Assembly (NCBI GenBank): GCA_038212325.1
Contig: JBBQUQ010000040.1
Coordinates: forward strand, 1 to 29,401
Direction: 5' to 3'
DNA: 29,401 bases
From: CAIVAT01 sp038212325
GTDB taxonomy: Bacteria; Bacteroidota; Bacteroidia; Bacteroidales; FEN-979
The first letter of the stretch is position 1. Each line of letters begins with the position of its first letter. The notes beneath the pieces are model-generated. The model did not search any database. It was given only the letters and a program-made list of their open reading frames with translations, and had not been told where the DNA came from. Below are positions 1 to 7,487 of this stretch, one piece after another. Position numbers and translations under genes: made by a program.

Positions 1-153
1 GGTCTTTCATCATTTTGACGAATACCCGTGCATCTGTTGCCAAAAGTTCTCTTTTTTTTTAGACAGTTCCAGTTCCATCTGCAAGCGGCCCAAGGCCCGC
101 TCATACTCACTGATCTTGCTGTTCTCGGGACTCTTCTTAAAAGGTTGGTAAAT
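1..153 (-). pseudogene. Fragment resembling the C-terminal part of an IS3-type transposase OrfA
   Basis: Read on the minus strand from about 153 towards 1, one frame gives a lysine- and leucine-rich helical stretch (PFKKSPENSKISEYERALGR, continuing LQMELELSKKK), preceded by a stop codon at 154-156 and with no start codon, so the 5' part is missing. At 52-60 the minus strand has a run of nine A followed by G. Slipping one base back on this run changes the reading from a short tail (ENFWQQMHGYSSK, stop) to RELLATDARVFVKMMKD, which stays open to the window edge. A coiled-coil end followed by an A-rich -1 slippery site is typical of IS3-family OrfA/OrfB junctions. The family call is inference from this layout; a non-transposase coiled-coil protein with a frameshift is the alternative. 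Confidence 0.35.
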
Positions 154-308
154 TTAAGCTTAAAAAGTGCTAACATTTAATTGAGGCTAATATAAGAATA
201 GGATAAGCATCTCATTAACTTGGGGAGATTTCTGTTAAAATAATTTTCTAATTACTTCATTTCTTATGCGTTTATTATTACAGTTGTAACATTTACTACC
301 TTCGTTCC

Positions 309-2036
309 ATGATCCACCGCTTATATAATCCCTGGCAAATCACAAACGATGGCGAACGTGAGGCTGACAGGCATTTATCCCTTCCTGCAAAAAGGGATGG
401 GGAACTGGTTTTTGTGCTTCACAGTTTGCGCATTTCATCCCGTTATCACCGGGTTCAAATGTCGGGGGAATGTGATTTCGTAATTTTTTCCAGACTTGGC
501 ATCATGGTGGTCGAGGTAAAGGGAGGGATTATGGGTCATGGCGAACATGGTTTTTACCGATTAAAAGGTGATGAACAAACCGAACCCGTAAAGAATCCCT
601 TCACCCAGGCAGAAGAAAACGCCCATGCGATTCTGGATTTCCTACGCGACAATGGGCAAAACAGCCTCTTCGTCGGCTCGTTTGTCTGTTTTCCTGAATG
701 TGTGTTTGATTGCGATGGCTTGGAATTCAATGACCTTTGGCATCGTGGACTCGAAGTGGGTTTGCTTCCGATGGTGCTGGATTCATTGCACGAACAAATA
801 GAGAATTTTTATCAAAAGCAGGATGAGCGTAATGCTGCATTTCAAATAAAATGGGAAACGCTCGATGAGATCCGGATCAAACACCTCACCGATATTCTGA
901 AACCTCAGTTTGATCCGCGTCTTTATCTTTCACAATCAAGGCTAAACCTGGGAGAATCGGAGCGCAGGATTGAAGAGGGATTGCACATTCTACATGGATT
1001 AAGTGAGAACCAACGCATCATGGTGCAAGGTCCTCCGGGAAGCGGCAAATCAACATATGCACTTGATCTGATCGTGCGGTTGTGCAAATCGAAAGAAAAA
1101 CGAGGGCTTTATCTGTGCTGGAACGAATTCCTGGCGGCCCGGATGCAAGCTAAATTACAGAAAGTTTTACCTGATAATCCCCCTGGCAATATCCGGGTAC
1201 TGCCCTATTTCCATTTTGTAGAGGAACTTGCAAATCTCCTCGGGGATACATCCCTTCTTCCCACTTTTGACCATGTATCCAAAGGAGAGATCAGGCAATT
1301 GGTTAATGAATGCCTTGGAAGACTTCATAAGGCAAAGAAGTTACCCTGGTACGATTTTATTGTTGCTGATGAGGCACAGGACCTTTTCGATAAGGGCCTC
1401 GACCAGGTGATTAAATCACTTCTCAAAGCAAACAATCCCCTTCAAAAAGGAAACTACTATATCTTATTTGACGACAACCAGGCTTTTCCAAAGTTTGCAA
1501 ACCTCGATGCTTACATCCGCACGCGCGAGGCACTCAAAGAGGCTTCGGCTTATTACATGCAATTCTCCAACCTTCGTGTGAACACAGGCCATGGCATTAC
1601 AGACCTGATCCAGAATGCAGGGCACGGACTTGCTGATCCACACAAGGTCTACGGGAATGATGTGAAATTTATCTCCTGGAAAACACCAACCGAGGTTCCC
1701 ATCCTTTTGAGGCAATATATAACCCAGGAAAACACGCTGAGCCAATGTACACCTGAAAACATGGTCGTGCTCCTCACTGCTGATCTTATGAAGGAGGGTT
1801 CTCCAATCAAAGACCTTCTAAAAGAAGAATCTGTTCTGGAAATGTTGACGATTGATAACCTGGATAAGCCTTCCGAAAAAGTTCACTATACCACAACCCT
1901 GAGAGCAAAAGGGCTGGAATGGGACACCGTATTTTTGGTCTGCTCATCCCTGACCGACCCCAAAAACCTATTCCAATTGTTTATTGGCGCTTCAAGGGCA
2001 AAAGGCAAGTTGTATATCATTTATGCCCTCCATTAA
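309..2036 (+). CDS. NERD nuclease-like domain fused to superfamily-1 DNA helicase
   Basis: A 575-residue cytoplasmic protein. The N-terminal part (about residues 15-130) is a NERD domain, a nuclease-related fold of the PD-(D/E)XK type: acidic residues near 16-18, D56 in GECDFVIF and the E69-V-K71 pair in VVEVKGG. The rest is a compact UvrD/Rep-type helicase: Walker A GPPGSGKST at 241-249, Walker B DEAQD at 354-358, motif III DDNQ at 388-391, a motif IV-like NLRVN near 421, AKGLEWD at 533-539 and the arginine-finger motif GASRAKGKL at 560-568. All catalytic positions visible look intact. It stands alone, with a transposase-like fragment upstream and decayed genes downstream, an accessory-type setting. 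NERD-helicase proteins are poorly characterised; a role in DNA repair or in defence against foreign DNA is inference. The start is ATG; no clear Shine-Dalgarno site is present. Confidence 0.85.
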   Translation: MIHRLYNPWQITNDGEREADRHLSLPAKRDGELVFVLHSLRISSRYHRVQMSGECDFVIFSRLGIMVVEVKGGIMGHGEHGFYRLKGDEQTEPVKNPFTQAEENAHAILDFLRDNGQNSLFVGSFVCFPECVFDCDGLEFNDLWHRGLEVGLLPMVLDSLHEQIENFYQKQDERNAAFQIKWETLDEIRIKHLTDILKPQFDPRLYLSQSRLNLGESERRIEEGLHILHGLSENQRIMVQGPPGSGKSTYALDLIVRLCKSKEKRGLYLCWNEFLAARMQAKLQKVLPDNPPGNIRVLPYFHFVEELANLLGDTSLLPTFDHVSKGEIRQLVNECLGRLHKAKKLPWYDFIVADEAQDLFDKGLDQVIKSLLKANNPLQKGNYYILFDDNQAFPKFANLDAYIRTREALKEASAYYMQFSNLRVNTGHGITDLIQNAGHGLADPHKVYGNDVKFISWKTPTEVPILLRQYITQENTLSQCTPENMVVLLTADLMKEGSPIKDLLKEESVLEMLTIDNLDKPSEKVHYTTTLRAKGLEWDTVFLVCSSLTDPKNLFQLFIGASRAKGKLYIIYALH

Positions 2037-2141
2037 TACCATGATTTTCCAAGTGACATTGCCCCCGCAATAAACAGATAGGAAACAGATAATATTTCTT
2101 GTTATTATTATACTACGTCATAGTTTGGCGCAGTCAGGGTT

Positions 2142-2149
2142 TATCTTTG
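2142..2149 (+). promoter_or_regulatory. Candidate Bacteroidota -7 element (TATCTTTG)
   Basis: TATCTTTG matches the Bacteroidota -7 consensus TAnnTTTG and lies 19 bases before the ATG of the small ORF at 2169. A TTTG is present at 2124-2127, but the 14-base gap is shorter than the usual 19-21, so the -33 element is not convincing. Confidence 0.35.
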
Positions 2150-2168
2150 TTATATCAATATTAAAGAT

Positions 2169-2435
2169 ATGAACCCAATTGAGCCGGAACTTACTGAGCT
2201 AAACATGCTTTGTGAAAAGTATGATTCCCTTAATCAGACTACAATGCAGGAACCCAGGATCAGACAAATCTTTACTGAATTTGTCAAACAGGGCTATAAT
2301 ATTGTTACACCCCGGTTTGACCCGGAGTCTCGATAATATGGCGCCCTTTCGGAAAAAGGGAAATTGTTTTACAAAAGACTGATCTGCCTTCGGAAGAAAA
2401 AGCTGGATGCCATTGAGCGAAAGAATTTGACTTGA
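2169..2435 (+). pseudogene. Small unknown ORF (55 codons), reading continues past an in-frame TAA
   Basis: From the ATG at 2169 a 55-residue product is encoded (starts MNPIEPELTELNMLCEKYDS, ends FDPESR) and stops at TAA 2334-2336. The same frame goes on without another stop for 32 codons (YGALSEKGKLFYKRLICL, then RKKKLDAIERKNLT) to TGA 2433-2435. That continuation is basic, helical and protein-like, so the internal TAA may be a nonsense mutation in an 88-codon gene; the 55-residue form could also be the real product. I recognise no family. The region lies antiparallel to the aberrant tail of the neighbouring response-regulator pseudogene, which suggests that this sequence replaced the regulator's true C-terminus. 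A candidate -7 element lies just upstream. Confidence 0.4.
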
Positions 2436-3072
2436 ATACCCTCTTTATTTCATGGACTTCGAAACAATCCAGACTGCCGTCCCCCGGAATGACGAAAGCC
2501 GGCCATACCAGCAAATACCATTTCAATATTCTTTGCATGTTCAACAAACCAAAGATGGTCCCGTCGAACATTACGAGTTCCTTGGAACTCCCCCGGCTGA
2601 TTTCTGAAACCTCAATTTTCCGGATCCTCTCGCCAATCTGAATCAGGAACCGTTTTTTGTAGTCAGGCTCACGACCCTGGATATGCGCCACCAGTGCATC
2701 GAAATCAATACTGAAAGCCGATTTGAGAGATTTGTATTTTTGAAGACTTTCAGCCAGTTCGTTTTTCCTGATCGGTTTAAGCAAGTATGAAATACTATTG
2801 AGCTGGAAAGCTTTTACCGCATATTGATCGTATGCAGTGGTAAATATGACAGGGGTGGTAACTGTTACCTGTTCAAAAATGCTGAAGCTGATCCCGTCGG
2901 ATAGCTGTATGTCAAGAAAAATCAGGTCGGCAGCATGCTGCATAAGCCATTGTACTGATTCCTTCACAGAGCCAAGTTTATCCATAACCCGAATTGACGG
3001 GTCTATTTCTTGCAACGTTTGCTCAAGTTTATCGGCGGCAAGACGTTCGTCCTCAATTATCAATACGTTCAT
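2305..3072 (-). pseudogene. LytTR-family response regulator, DNA-binding domain truncated
   Basis: The receiver domain (residues 1-120) is complete: acidic pair E7-D8, phosphoacceptor D54 in LIFLDIQLSDG, T79 and K99 (LLKP). A LytTR DNA-binding domain begins near residue 142 (RFLIQIGERIRKIEVSEIS) and runs to about 178 (ELVMFDGTIFGLLNMQRIL). After that, the expected strand-rich half with its FFRINRxFIV-type signature is absent. The remaining residues, to 255, read unlike any LytTR protein and overlap on the opposite strand a protein-like ORF at 2169-2435. The ATG overlaps the end of the kinase reading frame by 20 bases, as in a working kinase-regulator operon. I infer a gene that lost its 3' end by rearrangement. 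A receiver-only protein could still be made, but it would not bind DNA by the usual mode. Confidence 0.7.
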
Positions 3073-4053
3073 CGTTCTCGGTGTTTATAAGTGGGAGTTT
3101 TGCTATATATTCATTGTTTACAACCGTAAATGTGGGTTCCAGTTTACATATCAGGGCATATCGTTTCACCAGGTTTTTCAATCCCAGGCCTGTTGAGTTT
3201 CCGGATATTTTAGGCTGTATAGTATTCCGTACAACCAGAAAATTATGTTCACTGAGAATCTCAATTTCCAAAGGGTTTGATTCATTAATGGGCAGAAATA
3301 TTTACTGAAAAGGTTAAAGATTCTCCGTAACGGATTTTTTGCAGAAAAAGATAAGAACGCATAAATTCCAGTTCTTTACCGAGAGTTGTCACCGATTGCT
3401 CAATAATTTCGAGAACGTACCGGTAAATATGCGAAAACTCATCAATAAATTGCTCTGCTTTTGAAGGATCCTTTTTTATCAGTCCTGACAACACATTGAG
3501 ACTGTTAAACATAAAGTGCGGGTTTATCTGACTTTTCAGCACTTCAAATTTTATCTGCGACAATTCCTGCTGTAAAAATTCGACTTTTTGTTTAGCCCGG
3601 TCGCTTTCAATAAAAAATATCCATGCTTCAAATACGGCTACCACAAAAACATTGATCACAATATAGAGATATCAAAACACCTGCAATACCATCCTCGTAT
3701 TTATGAATAAAATGTACTAATAAAGTAAACAAAACCGCTATTATAGCAGCAATGAAAACTGTAAACCCGAGCTCAACAGAAATTCGTTTTATCAAATTTT
3801 TACCCCATGGTGCAATTCTATTCATGTAATGAATTATAAACAAATCCGGATATGAGATTAAAAATCCGCTAAGCAGACTCAGGAAGGAGCCAAACAGCAG
3901 GCGGGTAAAAAAATGCAGGTACCCATCGATCACATAATATCCGTTAAAGTGGTTGTATGAAATCACAACAATCTGAATACCAATGGCTAAACCAACAATC
4001 AGTTTCAATAAGGTGGTGAAAGGAAGAAAACTATGTAAATGCTTTAAAGACAT
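3053..4053 (-). pseudogene. LytS-type membrane sensor histidine kinase, frameshifted and internally deleted
   Basis: Three pieces in different frames make one kinase. Piece 1 (4053 to about 3665) holds the ATG and about four membrane segments. A one-base shift near 3665-3675 moves the reading into piece 2, from about 3671 to 3285, with a coiled linker and the His_kinase box SQINPHFMFNSLNVLSGL, phosphoacceptor His codon at 3516-3518. Piece 2 ends in LTFSVNISA plus a stop. Piece 3 (about 3285-3053) resumes as NESNPLEIEILSEHNF and ends with GLGLKNLVKRYALI, the glycine-rich end of the ATPase domain. By comparison with family members, about 25-30 residues are missing at the 3285 junction, including the VENAIKHN-type N box that binds ATP-magnesium. 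Two independent lesions, one a deletion, make sequencing error unlikely. The kinase cannot be functional as written. Confidence 0.8.
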
Positions 4054-4141
4054 AATCAGTAGATTTAACTTATCAAAGATGATCCAAATTTCGGAATATT
4101 TTCTTTAACTGAATTTGCTTGCCGTCATCTCCGATGATCAA

Positions 4142-4729
4142 TTAAAACTTTTTCAGAATTCCAATGCGAATGGAAATATAGTTAAGATCCAACTTCTTTG
4201 CATTTCCTTCAAATTCAGCCTCTCTCGAAATAGAATTGAATTTAATCCCAGGAGTTAAACTCCAGTTAGATCCCAAATTGAGATCAATACCTCCGGTAAG
4301 TTGATAGCCAAAACCGTGTTTGGTGTCGATGATGATATCTCCATCTGCATTCTCGAATTCAATGTGGTCATACAATCCGCCAGCTCTGAAATATACGGCA
4401 ATGGGCAATCCTCCAATAGGGTGCTTAAATTGCAGCCCTAATAAATATCCTGTTTCTTCAAAGCAAATGTCGTTGCCCGCAAATGAATTATCAGAGGAAA
4501 GCCTGTTCCATCCCCAACCAGCATAAACACCTAAATGAGGCAAGAAACGGCAATGAAATAATCCTTCAAAACCAAAACCTGGTTTCAGTTTTGCATCACA
4601 CAATTTACTTGTAGCAAATGAAGCTCCGCCACTTAATTCAAAACCAAATCGTTTTTCGTCTTCTTGTGCAAAACTACTGATCGAAAGTACCACGAACATT
4701 GCAAAAAATGTTAACACTTTTGTTTTCAT
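4142..4729 (-). CDS. Small outer-membrane beta-barrel protein
   Basis: A protein of 195 residues from ATG 4729, which gives a clean signal peptide (MKTKVLTFFAMFVVLSISSF, cleavage after Ala-Gln). An in-frame start at 4795 would put 22 extra residues before the signal peptide and lies upstream of the probable promoter, so it is rejected. The mature part is a run of alternating beta strands rich in Gly and aromatic residues (FGFELSGGASF, LGVYAGWGWNRL, YQLTGGIDLNLGSNW) and ends in Phe, as outer-membrane barrels do. It fits the OMP_b-brl / porin-like family of Bacteroidota, size about eight strands. Substrate and role cannot be read from the sequence. It is followed 88 bases downstream by the dead histidine kinase in the same direction, so it may once have been part of that regulon. 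Confidence 0.75.
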   Translation of the reverse strand: MKTKVLTFFAMFVVLSISSFAQEDEKRFGFELSGGASFATSKLCDAKLKPGFGFEGLFHCRFLPHLGVYAGWGWNRLSSDNSFAGNDICFEETGYLLGLQFKHPIGGLPIAVYFRAGGLYDHIEFENADGDIIIDTKHGFGYQLTGGIDLNLGSNWSLTPGIKFNSISREAEFEGNAKKLDLNYISIRIGILKKF

Positions 4730-4771
4730 CGTTTTAATTATTAAAATGTTTGTAATATGAAATTTATGAAA

Positions 4772-4803
4772 CAAAAGTATAATGCCTGATGACACAGGTA
4801 AAA
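4772..4803 (-). promoter_or_regulatory. Promoter of the small beta-barrel gene
   Basis: On the minus strand, TACTTTTG (4772-4779) matches the -7 consensus TAnnTTTG exactly. Twenty bases upstream is TTTT (4800-4803), one mismatch from the -33 TTTG. The leader to the ATG at 4729 would be about 35 bases. This placement supports the 4729 start. Confidence 0.55.
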
Positions 4804-5101
4804 TGAAATATGCCGAAGGTGCGTTTCTTTAGGTTGAGCGTGCGTAATTTCAACATAAATTGCAAATAAGCAGAATCAATATCCCGTGTGGAAATCGTGT
4901 GGATTTACGCAGAGAGTCAGATGAATCTCCGTAGGACTCCGAAGAATTTCCGACAAATCTCTGTAGAAATTTGCCTTTCCAACGGTTATTAAATTTTAAT
5001 CGCTACTTTTGTTTATCTGTATCCCTGAATAAACACCCGGGTCGTTCCGGCAGTTTAAAATGATTAACTCGGTCATGTTGGCCCCGAAATGCTACTGAAA
5101 A
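4804..5101. other. Divergent intergenic region
   Basis: No gene is visible between the beta-barrel promoter and tamL. The stretch holds an imperfect 12-base direct repeat (AATCTCCGTAGG at 4924-4935 and AATCTCTGTAGA at 4956-4967) inside a run of similar short words (4910-4975), and a perfect TAnnTTTG -7 element, TACTTTTG, at 5004-5011 pointing towards tamL. No good TTTG lies 19-21 bases before it. The leader to tamL would be about 85 bases. Confidence 0.4.
5004..5011 (+). promoter_or_regulatory. Candidate -7 element for tamL (TACTTTTG)
   Basis: An exact match to TAnnTTTG, 90 bases before the tamL start. The -33 element is not recognisable at the usual spacing (TTTG occurs at 4970-4973, 30 bases upstream). 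Confidence 0.4.
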
Positions 5102-7456
5102 TTGAATAAGGAAAATTTAACGCGTTTTTTGCTTTTCTTTTCGGTCTTAATAATTGTCGCAGGTTGCAAAGTCACCAAAAACCTGGAATCAAATCAGTAT
5201 CTCCTCATCAAGAATAAAATCAAGGTTTCAGACCACAGAATCCTTACCGAAGAACTTGAACCCTATATACAGCAAAAGCCAAACAACAAGCTTTTCGGGC
5301 TGTTCCGAACGAATATCGTGTTGTATAACATGGGGAACAAGGGTGAAGATTCCAAATTCAAAAAGTGGCTCCGGACAAAAGCAGGTGCTGAGCCAGTTAT
5401 CCTTGATACAAGCCTCAACTATGTGTCGATCAAGCAGATGAATATGTACCTGAGCAATAAGGGATATTTTAAATCGACCATTAGCGATACCGTTAAATTT
5501 AAAAAGAAAAAAGCCATTGTAGAATACCGGATCCATGCCGCTACACCCTATATCATCAGGAATTTAACCTATTCAGTTGCCGACACGCAACTGGCCACGT
5601 TTGTATACAGGGACACGTCAAAATGCCTGGTCAAAACTGGCGAGAATTATGACACGTACATCCTCGATGCGGAGCGAACACGCATCACAAACAACCTGAT
5701 GAATTACGGATTTTTCAGATTTTCTAACCTTTATATTAAATACAGGATTGATTCCAACTTCATGCAGCATGAGTGTGACATTTCCCTTGAAATAATCAAC
5801 AGGGTCATCCCCTCTTTTGATGACTTCACCGCCGTTCAGCAAGTTCCTCACAAGCGCTATTTTATCAACAGGATTTATATCTATCCCGAGTTTGACCACC
5901 TTGCAGTGAGCCCGGGCCAATATGACACCCTGGTCAAGTCGTATCAAACCTCCAGGAAAGGCCAGCCGGCAACATCCTATAACTTTCTCTATACCAAGCA
6001 ATTCAAGGTAAAGCCCAGGACCATTGCACAGTCGATCTTCATCACTCCAGGCTACCATTATAACCTCAAAGATGTAAATCAAACCTATGCCCAACTGGGT
6101 GGATTGCAGGTATTCAAATACATCAACATTCAATTCAAGGAGGTTGGTGATGACAACGAGTCATTGCTGAAGAAAAAAAACCTGGTCGATTGTCATGTAG
6201 AGCTATCCCGTGCACCGGCACAATCATTCTCGCCCACCATCGACGGCACGAACTCAGGAGGGGCCTTTGGTGTGCAGGGAAGTGTTGGCTATCTAAACCG
6301 CAACATCTTCAAAGGGGCCCAGCTTTTTCGCCTGAATTTTACCGGATCGTTCCAAATGCAGGCCACAGGCTCATCAGCGGATAATGGATTTTTCAATGTC
6401 ATTGAACTCGGGGTTAATGCCGGGGTGACTTTCCCGCAGTTCCTCCTACCGATCAAGCCTGAAAGACTATCCAAATACTTCAAACCAAAAACAACGATCA
6501 GTATTGGATACAACTACCAGCATCAGCAGCATTATGACCGGCATATCACCAACGGCTCATTTGGATATACGTGGGATCAGAATGAAAAAATCAAACACAT
6601 GTTGAATCCGGTGGAAATTTCCATGGTCAACGTTTATACCGATGCCTATTTTGATTCAGTCATGAATACAGAACAGGACGAACGGTTGAAAAACCAGTAC
6701 ACCGACCACATGATTGCGGGGTTAAAATACACCTTCACCTTCAACAATCAGCAATTCAATAAAATAAGGAATTTTATTTATATCCGGGCAAATTTCGAGA
6801 CTTCGGGAAACCTTATTTATGCTGCAAACTTACTTTTCAACACCGCTAAGCCCGACAGCGGCGCCTACCAGATTTTTGGCCTGCCTTATGCACAATTGAT
6901 TCGCCCTGACGTTGATTTTCGTTATTATGCGGTGTTTCCCAGGAAGTATTCGGTTGTTTACAGATTTTATGGGGGTATCGGCATCCCCTATGGAAACTCC
7001 ACCCTGTTACCCTTTGAGAAGACTTTTTTTTCCGGGGGGGCCAACGGCATGAGAGGATGGAAAATGTACACCCTGGGTCCGGGGACATACACCAGTGCGG
7101 ATGGCAGTACAACCTTCAACCAGATCGGCGACATGCAACTGGAGGGAAATATCGAATTCCGTTTTCCGGTGTACCAATACATCCGCGGAGCATTTTTTGT
7201 TGATGCTGGAAATATATGGCTGTTGCAGCCATCGCCAGATTTGCCGGGCGGACAATTTACCTACCCGGATTTTTTCAGCCAGATTGCCATGGATGTCGGT
7301 TTCGGAATCAGGTTCGATTTTGATTTTTTCATTTTCCGAATGGATCCGGCCATCCGGATACGTGTACCATCCTATCCGCAACCCGACCGCTGGTATTTCA
7401 ATAAAATGCAGTTGGTGGATATCGTATGGAATTTTGGGATAGGGTACCCCTTTTAA
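5102..7456 (+). CDS. tamL: TamL, Omp85-family outer-membrane lipoprotein of the translocation and assembly module
   Basis: A 784-residue BamA/TamA relative. The N-terminus has a hydrophobic segment followed by a lipobox (IIVAGCKVTK, lipidated Cys about residue 22); a lipid anchor separates Bacteroidota TamL from TamA. Residues about 30-400 form POTRA-like repeats (NYVSIKQMNMYLSNKGYFKS is a typical POTRA helix-strand). The C-terminal half is a 16-strand type barrel with the Omp85 loop-6 motif GANGMRGW (RGW about residue 650), and the chain ends in YPF. TamL works with a TamB-like partner in outer-membrane assembly; no tamB is in the window. The start must be TTG 5102: an in-frame TGA lies at 5096-5098, and no ATG is available before the signal. 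It converges on the plug and RNA methyltransferase genes, a neighbourhood common in the phylum. Confidence 0.85.
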   Translation: MNKENLTRFLLFFSVLIIVAGCKVTKNLESNQYLLIKNKIKVSDHRILTEELEPYIQQKPNNKLFGLFRTNIVLYNMGNKGEDSKFKKWLRTKAGAEPVILDTSLNYVSIKQMNMYLSNKGYFKSTISDTVKFKKKKAIVEYRIHAATPYIIRNLTYSVADTQLATFVYRDTSKCLVKTGENYDTYILDAERTRITNNLMNYGFFRFSNLYIKYRIDSNFMQHECDISLEIINRVIPSFDDFTAVQQVPHKRYFINRIYIYPEFDHLAVSPGQYDTLVKSYQTSRKGQPATSYNFLYTKQFKVKPRTIAQSIFITPGYHYNLKDVNQTYAQLGGLQVFKYINIQFKEVGDDNESLLKKKNLVDCHVELSRAPAQSFSPTIDGTNSGGAFGVQGSVGYLNRNIFKGAQLFRLNFTGSFQMQATGSSADNGFFNVIELGVNAGVTFPQFLLPIKPERLSKYFKPKTTISIGYNYQHQQHYDRHITNGSFGYTWDQNEKIKHMLNPVEISMVNVYTDAYFDSVMNTEQDERLKNQYTDHMIAGLKYTFTFNNQQFNKIRNFIYIRANFETSGNLIYAANLLFNTAKPDSGAYQIFGLPYAQLIRPDVDFRYYAVFPRKYSVVYRFYGGIGIPYGNSTLLPFEKTFFSGGANGMRGWKMYTLGPGTYTSADGSTTFNQIGDMQLEGNIEFRFPVYQYIRGAFFVDAGNIWLLQPSPDLPGGQFTYPDFFSQIAMDVGFGIRFDFDFFIFRMDPAIRIRVPSYPQPDRWYFNKMQLVDIVWNFGIGYPF

Positions 7457-7466
7457 AATTACGGAT

Positions 7467-7487
7467 TACGAAGTACGAAGTACGAAT
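7467..7487. repeat. Three 7-bp tandem repeats between tamL and the plug gene
   Basis: TACGAAG, TACGAAG, TACGAAT in direct succession, preceded by a looser copy (TTACGGA). The array ends at the base before the stop codon of the plug gene and fills most of the 31-base gap between the two convergent genes. No hairpin terminator is seen here. Confidence 0.8.

Noticed and set aside
2334..2336. The in-frame TAA in the small ORF as recoding or stop-codon read-through
   Set aside because: No known recoding signal is visible, the neighbouring genes are also broken, and TAA is not a selenocysteine codon; a nonsense mutation is simpler.
3285..3680. Programmed frameshifting in the histidine kinase
   Set aside because: No slippery heptamer is present at the junction near 3670, and the 3285 junction lacks about 25-30 residues including the N box, which a frameshift cannot restore.
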